The notes under the pieces were generated by a model that saw only the letters and a program-made list of their open reading frames with translations, did not search any database and had not been told where the DNA came from. The translations under genes and the position numbers were made by a program. DNA of 64,000 nucleotides from DASUPK01 sp963744105 (GTDB lineage: Bacteria; Actinomycetota; Thermoleophilia; Solirubrobacterales; 70-9), in contig CAVUSJ010000005.1 of NCBI GenBank assembly GCA_963744105.1, positions 62,001 through 126,000 on the forward strand, in the 5' to 3' direction. Of the stretch, positions 8,715-16,661 are shown in pieces (positions within the stretch are counted from its first letter, which is position 1; each line of letters opens with the position of its first letter).

Positions 8715-9363
8715 CTGGGCGTCGGAGGGATCTCCTCCCCCGCCCGACCGCCTCGACGACCTTCTCGGCGTCCGGCAGCCGGTACTCCTCGCCGTAGACG
8801 GCACCTGGCCGGCGGGGCGCCTCCATCACGGCGGCATCGGCGTTCGATCCGAGGTCGACCGGCGCGTAGCCGGCATCGGCGATCAGGCCCATGACGACCT
8901 TCTTCGCCTCGTCGTCGTCGCCGCAGACCCACTGCACGACGCGGTCGCCCTCCGGTCGGAATGCGGTCTCGGCCTGGAACGCGGACGTAAGCGTGTTGAA
9001 GCTCTTCGTGTAGCGGGCCCCGCCCACGCGAGCGGCGTGGAAGGTGGCGGCGGTCTCACCATCAGAGGGCATCTCGGAGCTGCCGTACTGGTTGGTCGTG
9101 TCGATCACGATCTTTCCGTCGAGCGAGCCGGCCGAGGTAACCGCGTCATCGCACCCGTCCCAAGGAACCGCGAACACCACGACCTCGCCGAACTCCGCGG
9201 CCTCGGCCGGGGTGCCGATGCTGGCCGCGTCGCCGATCTCGGCCGCCAGCCGCTCCAGCTTCGAGGGGTCGCGCCCGCTCAGCTTGACGTCATGACCGCC
9301 CTTGGCGAACTGCACCGCGCAGTTGCCGCCGATCCGGCCCGCCCCGACGATTCCAATCCTCAT
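8683..9363 (-). CDS. NADPH-dependent F420 reductase-like NAD(P)-binding oxidoreductase
   Basis: A 226-residue protein with an N-terminal Rossmann motif (MRIGIVGAGRIGGNCA, G-x-G-x2-G) and the ligand-contacting SGRDPSKLE after beta-2, where Ser-Gly-Arg favours NADPH. The family (NADP oxidoreductase coenzyme-F420-dependent, COG2085) moves hydride between NADPH and F420 or reduces small carbonyls. The segment VVVFAVPWDGCDDAV and the ARYTKSFNTLTS loop fit. Actinobacteria of this class make F420, but no F420 synthesis gene is in view, so the exact acceptor is uncertain. It converges on the K+ channel gene. Confidence 0.85.
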   Translation of the reverse strand: MRIGIVGAGRIGGNCAVQFAKGGHDVKLSGRDPSKLERLAAEIGDAASIGTPAEAAEFGEVVVFAVPWDGCDDAVTSAGSLDGKIVIDTTNQYGSSEMPSDGETAATFHAARVGGARYTKSFNTLTSAFQAETAFRPEGDRVVQWVCGDDDEAKKVVMGLIADAGYAPVDLGSNADAAVMEAPRRPGAVYGEEYRLPDAEKVVEAVGRGRRSLRRPATTEPTGPGW

Positions 9364-9393
9364 CCATAGATCGTATGGAGCGCCGACCGCCGG

Positions 9394-11388
9394 CTAGGCG
9401 CGGATGGCGTCGAGGTCCGCCTTGAGCTCCTTGAGCTCGTCGCGGATGCGGGCGGCCTCCTCGAAGCGGAGGTCGTCGGCCGCGGCAAGCATCTCCTCCT
9501 CCAACTCGATGACCAGCTTCTCGAGCTCCTCCGGTGTCTTGGTCGCGGTCTCCTCGCGGCGGCGCCGGCGTCGGCGCGGCGCCTGCGACTCCATCGCCAG
9601 GAACTCGGCCATGTCGGAGATGCCCTTGGTGACGGTCGCGGCCGTGATGCCGTGCTCCTCGTTGTAGGCGAGCTGGATCGCGCGGCGGCGGTCTGTCTCC
9701 GAAATCGCCTTGCGCATCGCGTCCGTCTCCTTGTCGGCGTACATCAGGACCCGCCCGTCGACGTTCCGGGCGGCTCGGCCGATCGTCTGGATCAGGCTGG
9801 TCTCGCCGCGGAGGAAGCCCTCCTTGTCCGCGTCGAGGATCGCGACCAGCGAGACCTCGGGCAGGTCGAGGCCCTCGCGCAGCAGATTGACGCCGACCAG
9901 CACGTCGTACTCGCCGAGCCGGAGCTCGCGGATGATCTGGATCCGCTCGAGCGTGTCGATCTCGGAGTGCAGGTAGCGGACCCGGAAGCCGTGCTCGAGC
10001 AGGTACTCGGTCAGGTCCTCGGCCATCTTCTTGGTCAGCGTCGTCACCAGGACGCGCTCGTCCTTCTCCGCCCGCACCCGCACCTCATTCATCAGGTCGT
10101 CGATCTGGTTCTTGGTCTCGCGGACCTCGACGTCTGGGTCGACGATCCCCGTCGGCCGGACGATCTGCTCGACGACCCGCGATGACTCCGCCTTCTCCCA
10201 CGGCCCGGGCGTCGCCGAGACCAGCACCATCTGGTTGATCCGGTCGAGGAACTCGTCGAACTTGAGCGGGCGGTTGTCGACAGCGCTCGGCAGGCGGAAA
10301 CCGAAGTCCACCAGCGTCGACTTGCGCGAGTAGTCGCCCTCGTACATCCCGCCGAGCTGCGGGATGGTCTGGTGCGACTCGTCGACGAACAGGACGAAGT
10401 CATCGGGGAAGTAGTCGATCAGCGTGTAGGGCGGGCTGCCCGGCGGCCGGCCGTCGAGAATCCGCGAGTAGTTCTCGATGCCCGGGCAGAAGCCGAGCTC
10501 GCGCATCATCTCCATGTCGTAGCGGGTGCGCTGCTGGAGACGGTGGGCCTCGAGCTGTTTGCCGTGCTCCTCGAAGTGGGCCACCTGGTTGCGGAGCTCG
10601 CGCTCGATCTCGTCGACCGCGCGCTCCATCGTCTCCTCCTTGACCACGTAATGGCTCGCCGGCCAGACCGAGACGTGGTCGATCACGTCGAGGATCTCGC
10701 CGGTGAGCGGGTCGAAGTGCTGGATCGCCTCGATCTCGTCGCCGAAGAGCTGAATCCGGTACGCCGACTCGGCGTACGCCGGGTAGATCTCGAGCACCTC
10801 GCCTCGCGCGCGGAAGGCGCCGCGGGTCAGGTTCTGGTCGTTGCGGCGGTACTGCATCCCGACCAGCTTGCGGAAGACGTCTTGGCGGTCGATCCAGTCG
10901 CCGACCTTGAAGAGCTGCATCTGCTCGCGGTAGAGCTGTGGCGAGCCGATCCCGTAAATGCAGGAGACGGACGCCACGATGATCACGTCGTCGCGGGCGA
11001 AGAGCGAGGCGGTCGCCGCGTGCCGGAGGCGGTCGATCTCGTCGTTGATCGAGGAGTCCTTCTCGATGTAGAGGTCCTGCGCCGGGACGTAGGCCTCGGG
11101 CTGGTAGTAGTCGTAGTAGCTGACGAAGTACTCGACGGCGTTGTCGGGGAAGAACTCGCGGAACTCGTTGCAGAGCTGCGCCGCCAGCGTCTTGTTGTGG
11201 GCGATCACCAGGGCCGGGCGCTGCACGCGCTCGATCGTCGCCGCCATCGTGAACGTCTTGCCCGTGCCGGTGGCGCCCAGCAGCGTCTGAAAGCGCTCCT
11301 TGGCCTCGATTCCCTCCGCGAGCCCCTCGATCGCCTTCGGCTGGTCCGCGGTCGGCGTGTAGGCCGGATTGAGCTTGAACTTCGGCAT
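9394..11388 (-). CDS. uvrB: UvrB, excinuclease ABC subunit B
   Basis: A 664-residue helicase-like subunit that receives damaged DNA from UvrA and positions UvrC. Visible features are Walker A GATGTGKTFT, the beta-hairpin region with YYDYYQPEAYVP, helicase motif II DESHQT, motifs V-VI (EGLDLPEVSLVAILDADKEG, QTIGRAARN) and the C-terminal UVR domain that binds UvrC (last 40 residues, EEMLAAADDLRFEEAARIRDE). I chose the start ATG 11388 (MPKFKL); ATG 11412 is an in-frame alternative. It is divergent from the PhoD gene and is the canonical partner of uvrA. Confidence 0.97.
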   Translation of the reverse strand: MPKFKLNPAYTPTADQPKAIEGLAEGIEAKERFQTLLGATGTGKTFTMAATIERVQRPALVIAHNKTLAAQLCNEFREFFPDNAVEYFVSYYDYYQPEAYVPAQDLYIEKDSSINDEIDRLRHAATASLFARDDVIIVASVSCIYGIGSPQLYREQMQLFKVGDWIDRQDVFRKLVGMQYRRNDQNLTRGAFRARGEVLEIYPAYAESAYRIQLFGDEIEAIQHFDPLTGEILDVIDHVSVWPASHYVVKEETMERAVDEIERELRNQVAHFEEHGKQLEAHRLQQRTRYDMEMMRELGFCPGIENYSRILDGRPPGSPPYTLIDYFPDDFVLFVDESHQTIPQLGGMYEGDYSRKSTLVDFGFRLPSAVDNRPLKFDEFLDRINQMVLVSATPGPWEKAESSRVVEQIVRPTGIVDPDVEVRETKNQIDDLMNEVRVRAEKDERVLVTTLTKKMAEDLTEYLLEHGFRVRYLHSEIDTLERIQIIRELRLGEYDVLVGVNLLREGLDLPEVSLVAILDADKEGFLRGETSLIQTIGRAARNVDGRVLMYADKETDAMRKAISETDRRRAIQLAYNEEHGITAATVTKGISDMAEFLAMESQAPRRRRRRREETATKTPEELEKLVIELEEEMLAAADDLRFEEAARIRDELKELKADLDAIRA

Positions 11389-11462
11389 GGGATGAGCGTA
11401 GCTGTCGGCCATTACCGGAAAACGGTGAGTTCCAAAGACGGTGGGCCGGGTACGCCGCAAGC

Positions 11463-13109
11463 ATGCCGGGACTTCTTCTGGGGCCTTTGCTGCGCTACGT
11501 CGGCGAGACGGAGGCGACCGTGTGGGTGGAGACGGACGGCCCCTGCGAGGTGGAGGTGCTGGGACGGCGCGATCGGACGTTCTGCGTCGAGGGGCACCAC
11601 TACGCCCTCGTCTGCCTGGATGGCCTCGAGCCGGGCTCGTCCTACGAGTACGAGGTGAAGCTGGACGGCGAGCGCGTCTGGCCGCCGGCCGAGAGCGGCT
11701 TCCCGCCGAGCCGCCTGCGAACCCTCGAGCGTGACGCCCCGCTTCGCATCGTCTTCGGCTCGTGCCGGGTCGCGGTGCCGCACATCCCTCCGTACACCCT
11801 GACCAAGGATGAGGACCCGGAGCACGGGCGGGAGATCGACGCGCTCTACGCCCTCGCGATCCGAATGAAGGAGCAGCCCACCGAGGAGTGGCCGGACCTG
11901 CTGCTCATGATCGGCGACCAGGTCTACGCGGACGAGGACGCGCCGAGAACCCGTGAGTTCATTCGAGAGCGGCGGGGCACCGATGGCGATCCCGGCGACG
12001 AGGTGGCGGACTTCGAGGAGTACACGCATCTCTACCGCGAGACCTGGGGAGAGGAGCCGATCCGCTGGCTGCTCTCCACGGTCCCCTCGGCGATGATCTT
12101 CGACGACCACGACATCCACGACGACTGGAACACGTCGATCTCGTGGCTGGAGGAGATGCGGGCCAAACCATGGTGGGACCGCAGAATCACCGGCGGACTC
12201 GCCAGCTACTGGGTCTACCAGGCCCTCGGGAACTTCTCGCCGGATGAGATCGCCGAGCGAGGGCTGCTCGACCACCTCAAGTCGCACCCGGACTCCGGGC
12301 ACGCGCTCCACGAGTGGGCCCGCGACGTCGACTGGGGCAGCAACGGCAGGCGCTGGAGCCTCTCTCGCGACCTCGGCGGCGTGCGGCTGGTGATGCTCGA
12401 CTCGCGCGAGGGCCGCGTGCTGGGAGAGCGCCCGCGCCGGATGTTCGACGACGAGGAGTGGAAGTGGCTCGAGGGCGTGGTGACGGGGGACGTCCGGCAC
12501 CTGGTCATCGCGGACACCCTGCCGATCTTCCTGCCGCAGGCGATCCACAACCTCGAGTCGTGGAACGACGCCGTCGCCGCCGGCGCCTGGACGAGGCTGT
12601 TCAAGGGATTCGGCGAGCGGGTGCGCCGCGCCATCGACCTCGAGCATTGGGGTGCCTTCCCCCACTCGTTCGAGCAGATGGTCGAGCTGATCCGGGCGGC
12701 CGGGGCCGGCAAGCGGGGCGATCCCCCGTCATCGATCGTGACGCTGGGAGGAGACATCCACCACGCCTACCTGGCCCGCGTGGACTTCCCCGAGGCCGAC
12801 AGCGTGACGAGCCCCGTCTGGCAGGCCGTCTGCTCGCCGTTCCGGAACGCTCTCAGCAAGCGGGAGCGCCAGGTCGCCCGAGCCGGAGACACGAGGCTGG
12901 CGCGCACGCTGACCCGCGGGCTGGCCCGCTCAGCAGGAGTGAAGCTCCCGGAGGTCGAGTGGCGGCTCGAGCAGGAGCCGACCTTCGACAACCAGTTCGC
13001 CACCCTCGACTTCGACGGGGACCAGGTCACGCTCCGGATCGAGAGGACGGTTCCGGGGGACTGGCGCCGCCCGAAAATCGAGACCTCGCTGGAGCGGACC
13101 CTCGCCTAG
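11463..13109 (+). CDS. PhoD-like alkaline phosphatase/phosphodiesterase
   Basis: A 548-residue metallophosphoesterase of the PhoD family. Residues 1-95 form a fibronectin-like beta domain (YEYEVKLDGE). The metal site motifs are FGSCR (about 100), LLMIGDQVYADE (about 145), FDDHDIHDDWN (about 220) and GGDIHHAYL (about 430). PhoD enzymes hydrolyse phosphate mono- and diesters using Fe/Ca. No Tat or Sec signal peptide is present, so this member is probably cytoplasmic, unlike classical PhoD. It ends overlapping the convergent TetR gene by four bases. Confidence 0.87.
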   Translation: MPGLLLGPLLRYVGETEATVWVETDGPCEVEVLGRRDRTFCVEGHHYALVCLDGLEPGSSYEYEVKLDGERVWPPAESGFPPSRLRTLERDAPLRIVFGSCRVAVPHIPPYTLTKDEDPEHGREIDALYALAIRMKEQPTEEWPDLLLMIGDQVYADEDAPRTREFIRERRGTDGDPGDEVADFEEYTHLYRETWGEEPIRWLLSTVPSAMIFDDHDIHDDWNTSISWLEEMRAKPWWDRRITGGLASYWVYQALGNFSPDEIAERGLLDHLKSHPDSGHALHEWARDVDWGSNGRRWSLSRDLGGVRLVMLDSREGRVLGERPRRMFDDEEWKWLEGVVTGDVRHLVIADTLPIFLPQAIHNLESWNDAVAAGAWTRLFKGFGERVRRAIDLEHWGAFPHSFEQMVELIRAAGAGKRGDPPSSIVTLGGDIHHAYLARVDFPEADSVTSPVWQAVCSPFRNALSKRERQVARAGDTRLARTLTRGLARSAGVKLPEVEWRLEQEPTFDNQFATLDFDGDQVTLRIERTVPGDWRRPKIETSLERTLA

Positions 13110-13681
13110 CCCCGCGCTGCGGCGATCCCCTCGGCGGTGGCGCCGAGGGAGCGGACCAGGATCTCCACCATGTCATCGCGGTCCGGCGCGCCCTCCTCGA
13201 GCCAGGTGAGCATTGCCGCCTCGACGTAGGAGGTCCACGCCCGCAGGCCGACGCGCACGGCGGGGTCCTCCGGGTCGAGATCCATCGCCTCGGCGAGCCG
13301 CGTGACCCGCCACCAGCGGGCCTTCTCCAGCGCGTCCCGGACCTCGCTGAACCCCGACGCCCGCGTCATCAGGTTGCGATAGCCGGCCGGGTGCTCGCTG
13401 ATCGCATCCGCGAAGTTCCGCAGGCCGGAACGCAGGCGATCGGCGGGCGGCAGCTCGGGATCGGGCTCGACCCGGGAGCGGAAGTTCTCGATCAGCGGCT
13501 CGAGACAGGCGACGTAGAGCCCCTTCTTGCTCCCGAAGTACTGGAAGACGAGGCCGTGGGAGACGCCGGCGGCCTCGGCGACCTCGTCCACCGAGACCTC
13601 GTCGTAGTCCCTGTCGCCGAAGACCTCGAGCGCCGCGGAGAGCAGCTGGAGCCGGCGCTCGCCGGCACGCTCCGTTGTCAG
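13106..13681 (-). CDS. TetR-family transcriptional regulator with apparent CTG start
   Basis: TetR repressor, 191 residues if translation begins at CTG 13681. The HTH is VDEVAEAAGVSHGLVFQYFGSKKGLY (helices 2-3 with the YFGSK signature, described here as one region, about residues 31-56). Helix 1 (RLQLLSAALEVFG) lies upstream of the only GTG (13591), so that GTG would delete part of the DNA-binding domain. An in-frame TGA at 13702-13700 leaves only CTG or rarer codons for a full-length product. The ligand is unknown. A 17-bp palindrome and a promoter lie immediately upstream and suggest autorepression. Confidence 0.82.
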   Translation of the reverse strand: MTTERAGERRLQLLSAALEVFGDRDYDEVSVDEVAEAAGVSHGLVFQYFGSKKGLYVACLEPLIENFRSRVEPDPELPPADRLRSGLRNFADAISEHPAGYRNLMTRASGFSEVRDALEKARWWRVTRLAEAMDLDPEDPAVRVGLRAWTSYVEAAMLTWLEEGAPDRDDMVEILVRSLGATAEGIAAARG

Positions 13682-13701
13682 TGGGCGGGAAGCGATGGGT
13701 C

Positions 13702-13730
13702 AGATTAGTCCGGGTTGACTTCAAGTCAAC
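13702..13730 (-). promoter_or_regulatory. Predicted TetR promoter and operator
   Basis: A perfect 17-bp palindrome, GTTGACTT-C-AAGTCAAC, occupies 13714-13730. On the minus strand it contains a -35 hexamer TTGACT, followed after 16 bases by TAATCT (13707-13702) as the -10. Transcription would begin near 13695, only about 14 bases before the CTG start. The layout, an operator covering the -35 of its own gene, is what an autoregulated TetR gene usually shows. Confidence 0.65.
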
Positions 13731-13800
13731 ACTCAGTAGTGGGTGCCCTGCGGTGGGGCTGGGATCAATAGCTGCGCGGCTCCGGGTTCTGAGCAAATGT

Positions 13801-13878
13801 GCTGCTTTGGACGAGAAGCGGCGCTTTGCATGGAAAGCAGCGGTCTTGAGCTGAATCTCGCTTGTCGCCCAAAGCAGC
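13801..13878 (+). repeat. Paired-hairpin repeat, copy 1 (box1-box2-spacer-inverted box1)
   Basis: Box1 (13801-13822; arms around the loop TGGACGAG) is followed immediately by box2 (13822-13842; CGCTTTGCATGGAAAGCAGCG). A conserved spacer (CGGTCTTGAGCTGAATCTCG) and an inverted box1 copy (13859-13878) complete it. Copy 5 repeats box2, the spacer and a decayed inverted box1 in the same order. The element lies 55 bases after the stop of the SnoaL gene and 120 bases upstream of the TetR gene. The surrounding 13731-13932 shows no gene. Confidence 0.75.
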
Positions 13879-13932
13879 AGCGAGCGGGACCGGCGTGTGA
13901 AGACTATGTTCTCGTGCCGCCGCTCCGGATGC

Positions 13933-14349
13933 TTAGCCCCCGGCTGGAGCCATTCCGATCTGCTCCATCAGCGCGGCCGAGTCGATCACGCCCCAGTGCT
14001 CGGCGGCCTGATCATTCTCGAACCGGACGAAGTCGTAGTTCGAGACCTCGACCTTCTTGCCGCTGCCCGCGATTCCCATGAAGTCGCCCTCGTGGGTTCC
14101 GCGCATGGTCGAGCGAACCGCGAGTCGGTCGCCCTCCGCGACTATGTCGTCGGCGGTCACCTGCATGTCGGGGAACGCCGCTCGGATCTGCGCGACGAAG
14201 TCCTTCAGACCCGCGAGATCCGCGGTGCTTCCGGGGAGCGGATCGTGGTCCAAGAAGTCCGGCGCGCAGAGCTCGTCGATCACCTCCGTCTTGCCCTCAC
14301 TCATCACCTCGCTGTACCAGCGCTGTGCCATTTCCTTGTAGTCGGCCAT
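13933..14349 (-). CDS. SnoaL-like / ester cyclase family protein
   Basis: A 138-residue NTF2-fold protein of the SnoaL-like polyketide cyclase/ester cyclase group. It has an N-terminal helix (YKEMAQRWYSEVMSEGKTEV), the CAPDFLDHDPLPG segment, and the strand VTADDIVAEGDRLAVRSTMRGTHEG, which lines the cavity. Enzymes with this fold cyclise or hydrolyse small organics, but many members have no known substrate. A strong ribosome-binding site, AGGAGG, is ten bases upstream of ATG. The upstream 14350-14582 has no gene that I recognise. Confidence 0.85.
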   Translation of the reverse strand: MADYKEMAQRWYSEVMSEGKTEVIDELCAPDFLDHDPLPGSTADLAGLKDFVAQIRAAFPDMQVTADDIVAEGDRLAVRSTMRGTHEGDFMGIAGSGKKVEVSNYDFVRFENDQAAEHWGVIDSAALMEQIGMAPAGG

Positions 14350-14582
14350 CTTCGATACCTCCTGGTGGAGTGGACGCTATTGCTCTCTGTCTACGACCCT
14401 AACTCCTGCCGGCACCTCCGCGTGTGAGCAACCCGTAGTCGCGCTTACCTCGGCTAGCGGAACTCCACCCCGGCCAGCGGGCTTCTCGCCACCCGCACGG
14501 CGAGCACGGGTCGCGCCCAACCGTCGCTACTGCTTTCGCTTAACTCCGGCACCAGCCGCGGGCCTCGCCTCCATGCGGACCA

Positions 14583-14603
14583 CCGCTTTTCGTCCAAAGC
14601 GGC
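14583..14603 (-). repeat. Box1 hairpin, copy 2
   Basis: On the minus strand this reads GCCGCTT, eight loop bases TGGACGAA, then AGCGG, i.e. one base different from the box1 consensus. It starts ten bases after the stop of the 75-aa gene on the same strand, the position expected for a terminator. A decayed partner (GGCGCTTTCCGCC) follows at once. Confidence 0.6.
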
Positions 14604-14612
14604 GCTTTCCGC

Positions 14613-14840
14613 CTACCTCTTCTCTCGCGGCCTGGGCGCTGTGGCGAGCGGCTCAGGGCTCACAGCTTCTTCTTCAGCTTCACCTTCGTGGACCTCGTGC
14701 TCGTGCTCGTCGCGCACCAACTTCCATCTGAGCTCGGGCCGCTCCGAATCCGTCAGGGCCAGCTGGTTCGCCTGAATGGCGATCAGCATTCGGTGTGGCT
14801 TCGGGCTGGGGTCCAGCTGGTGTTTGACTTGAACGCTCAT
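14613..14840 (-). CDS. Small hypothetical protein (75 aa)
   Basis: Unknown function. The reading frame from ATG 14840 encodes a hydrophilic 75-residue protein. Residues 16-40 look like a compact beta/helix unit (HRMLIAIQANQLALTDSE) and the C-terminus is very acidic (DEHEHEVHEGEAEEEA), then Pro/Arg-rich. Third codon positions are mostly G or C in the first half, as in neighbouring real genes, which supports coding. No clear ribosome-binding site is visible, and an in-frame extension to 14915 is possible. The flanking 14841-15129 shows no gene apart from the repeat at 15010-15055. Confidence 0.45.
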   Translation of the reverse strand: MSVQVKHQLDPSPKPHRMLIAIQANQLALTDSERPELRWKLVRDEHEHEVHEGEAEEEAVSPEPLATAPRPREKR

Positions 14841-15009
14841 CTTGCTTCTCGAGTACAGACGCAACAGTCGACAAGAAATTCCCACAGCCATCGAGAAGAG
14901 ATGGCCCCTGCACATGTAAGTGTGCGATCGCCTTCGTGCACCAGTACCTCAAGGAGGCCGGCACCCGGCTAGAAGGGCATGCACCTCAACTCGGTTCGGC
15001 CAGCTAATT

Positions 15010-15055
15010 GCCGCTTTCCACGCAAAGCGGATAGCCGCTTCTCGTTCAAAGCGGC
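15010..15055 (-). repeat. Paired-hairpin repeat, copy 3 (box1-TAT-box2)
   Basis: Read on the minus strand, box1 (15055-15034, loop TGAACGAG) is followed by TAT and box2 (15030-15010, CCGCTTTGCGTGGAAAGCGG). This is the same architecture as copy 8, 4.4 kb away, with only two or three substitutions. It sits in the gap between the divergent small genes at 14613-14840 and 15130-15411. Confidence 0.75.
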
Positions 15056-15129
15056 TATTCCTGACTTGCAGCTAGCCGCCCGAAAGCGCTGCCGCCTCCC
15101 CCGAGTCTCACCCCAGGGGCCTTCTCTAC

Positions 15130-15411
15130 GTGCTCAGCACCGAGGGGCATCGGTACTCACTCCGCTCGTACTGCGATATTCGGCGCGACACGATCGGGTG
15201 GATGGAGTTGTTTCAGGTCGAGCGCGAGATGGACGGGCACTGGTATTCGATGGGAGCCCCGGTCGAGGCGGATTCTGCTTCCAAGGGTGTTGCCATCTGC
15301 GCCGTCAGTGAGGGGACGTATCGCGTTCGCCCGGCCGAGGCCGCGGAGGCACCGCCCGAGTATTTCGAGGTGCCCGCCGGGGGCGAGCCCATCCCGCTTC
15401 GCCATAGCTGA
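15130..15411 (+). CDS. Small hypothetical protein (93 aa)
   Basis: Unknown function. From GTG 15130 the product is a 93-residue soluble protein with alternating beta-strand-like segments (RYSLRSYCDI, WMELFQVEREMDGHWYSMG, GTYRVRPAEAAEAPPEYFEV). Codon use is GC-rich at third positions over most of its length. The absence of a clear ribosome-binding site and the accessory setting leave some doubt that it is expressed, and the true start may be further upstream in the open frame. A box1 hairpin (15434-15455) lies 22 bases after its stop. Confidence 0.5.
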   Translation: MLSTEGHRYSLRSYCDIRRDTIGWMELFQVEREMDGHWYSMGAPVEADSASKGVAICAVSEGTYRVRPAEAAEAPPEYFEVPAGGEPIPLRHS

Positions 15412-15433
15412 CGCTCGTACTAGTCCAGAAACA

Positions 15434-15455
15434 GCCGCTTCTCGTCCAAAGCGGC
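15434..15455 (-). repeat. Box1 hairpin, copy 4, in a convergent gap
   Basis: An exact box1 on the minus strand (arms GCCGCTT and AAGCGGC, loop TGGACGAG). It occupies the 64-base space between two genes that end facing each other (stops at 15411 and 15476), a position suited to a two-way terminator. Confidence 0.65.
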
Positions 15456-15475
15456 CATTCCCGGACGTTGCTGAT

Positions 15476-15631
15476 TCAGCTACTCGTGGAATCCGTGAAA
15501 TCGGCCCGTGCGTCCGCGGCCGCCTGCTTCCGCGCAGCCTTCTTGGCCTGCTTCTCAAGCCGGCGCTCGCGGACCTTGCGTTCACGGTTGAGCTTCGCCA
15601 TCGTGGTCTTCCGCTTGCCGCCTGAGGCCAT
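15476..15631 (-). CDS. Small basic protein downstream of cspA (51 aa)
   Basis: A 51-residue Lys/Arg-rich protein starting MASGGKRKTTMAKLNRER and continuing as one long basic helix rich in KxxK and AARK repeats, ending DFTDSTSS. Such tiny proteins often follow cold-shock genes in Thermoleophilia and relatives, from memory of the family. The charge suggests RNA or ribosome contact, which is inference only. The start codon is ten bases after the cspA stop, so the two form one transcript. At 51 residues it is easily missed by automated length cut-offs. Confidence 0.8.
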   Translation of the reverse strand: MASGGKRKTTMAKLNRERKVRERRLEKQAKKAARKQAAADARADFTDSTSS

Positions 15632-15641
15632 GCCGCGCCCC

Positions 15642-15845
15642 CTAAAGCGCCCGGACGTTCGCGGCCGCCGGGCCCTTGGCGCCCTGTTCGGCGTCGTAGC
15701 TCACTTTGGCGCCCTCGGCCAGTGACTTGAAGCCGTCGCCCTGGATCGCGCTGTGGTGCACGAATAGGTCATCGCCGGGCTCCTCTGGCGTGATGAATCC
15801 GAAGCCCTTGTCGTCGTTGAACCACTTCACTGTTCCTGTTGCCAT
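15642..15845 (-). CDS. cspA: Cold-shock protein, CspA family
   Basis: A 67-residue single cold-shock (S1-like OB) domain. It has RNP1 KGFGFIT and RNP2 DLFVHHSAI, which stack on single-stranded RNA/DNA. The start ATG 15845 is preceded by GGAGGGACC at a normal distance; in-frame codons further up have no such site. The 5' leader is long (to about 15960) and includes a box2 repeat on the same strand at 16021-16004. The next gene downstream is the 51-aa basic protein. It probably acts as an RNA chaperone. Confidence 0.95.
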   Translation of the reverse strand: MATGTVKWFNDDKGFGFITPEEPGDDLFVHHSAIQGDGFKSLAEGAKVSYDAEQGAKGPAAANVRAL

Positions 15846-15960
15846 CTTGGTCCCTCCGTGTGGGTGCACTGCGAACGCGGAGGGTGCCCGGGGGGCAACG
15901 ACAGCGAAAACGCGAGGCACTGCTTCGGCCGAGCGGATGCTCGACCCGAGAAACGAGTCT

Positions 15961-16021
15961 AGCCGCTCCCTTCACGAGAGAAGCGAGCGTCAACCCAAGG
16001 CCGCTGCTTCCCATGCAAAGG
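15961..16021 (-). repeat. Repeat copy 5 (box2, spacer, decayed inverted box1) upstream of cspA
   Basis: On the minus strand box2 (16021-16004, CTTTGCATGGGAAGCAG) is followed by a spacer CGGCCTTGGGTTGACGCTCG that matches the copy 1 spacer at most positions. A degenerate inverted box1 follows, ending near 15962. It lies about 120 bases upstream of the cspA start and on its sense strand. Confidence 0.6.
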
Positions 16022-16099
16022 AGCACCTACTCGGATGACGCCCCGCCGAACTTGTCCCGCCGCCGTAGAATCGCCTCGTTCCCGAGATAAGGAGCGTCC

Positions 16100-16513
16100 A
16101 TGCCAGCAGCAAAGAAGACGCCTGAGCGCACACGTGCGTCGGCAGATGCCACTAAGAGGCGCGCGGAGGCCGCGCTGAAACGTGCAGGCGGTTCGCTCGA
16201 CGAGGCCCAGCAGGCGCTGTCCGACCTACAGAAGGACCTGGGACGGGGTAGGCACGACATGATCCGCAACCTGCAGCAGCTGGTGAAGAATCAGCGCCGC
16301 GATTTGGGCAAGCTGAACCGCGCGCTCTCGGCCGACCTGCGCAGGCTTCAAAGAGCGCTGACCGAGGAGCCGCCCGCCCGGACGAAGGGCGCTACCCCCA
16401 GCACAAAGGGCAAGACCGCCCGTGCAAAGGCTCGGCCGACCCGCGCAAAGGCCACCAGGACCCGTGCAAAGAGCGGCTCGTCCCGCGCGAAGGGCACGAC
16501 CAAACGGCCCTAG
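16100..16513 (+). CDS. Histone-H1-like basic protein
   Basis: A 137-residue strongly basic protein. Residues 1-90 form a predicted helical domain (SLDEAQQALSDLQKDLG, then NLQQLVKNQRRDLGKLNRAL). The tail from 95 on is low-complexity Ala/Lys/Arg/Thr with repeated RAK and TKG units, like the C-terminal tails of eukaryotic H1, Hc1 and actinobacterial HupB/Lsr2-associated proteins. It is likely to bind nucleic acid non-specifically and compact DNA, by inference from composition. AAGGAG sits seven bases before ATG. It starts about 80 bases from the cspA-side repeat and is transcribed away from cspA. Confidence 0.75.
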   Translation: MPAAKKTPERTRASADATKRRAEAALKRAGGSLDEAQQALSDLQKDLGRGRHDMIRNLQQLVKNQRRDLGKLNRALSADLRRLQRALTEEPPARTKGATPSTKGKTARAKARPTRAKATRTRAKSGSSRAKGTTKRP

Positions 16514-16610
16514 GGATCGACGACGGGCACACACGCCCTCGTCTTCCGCGCATCATCCCTTCCTGGACCGCGGCAGCGGGCACCCCTCGACTTGGTGTCA
16601 TGCCGGACCG

Positions 16611-16661
16611 CTGCTTTGCATGGAAAGCAGTACTCCGCCGCGAGATAGTGCGTGGGCGATG
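16611..16661 (+). repeat. Repeat copy 6: box2 plus leader running into a start codon
   Basis: Perfect box2 (16611-16630; CTGCTTT-GCATGG-AAAGCAG) is followed by a leader ending CGAGATAGTGCGTGGGCGATG. That ATG is the start of the truncated SnoaL-like frame. The same box2-to-ATG layout, including CGAGATA and TGGGCGATG, recurs in copy 8. Confidence 0.7.

Noticed and set aside
14350..14582. A functional RNA in the gap upstream of the SnoaL gene
   Set aside because: No strong stems other than the known box1 unit and no conserved motif are visible.
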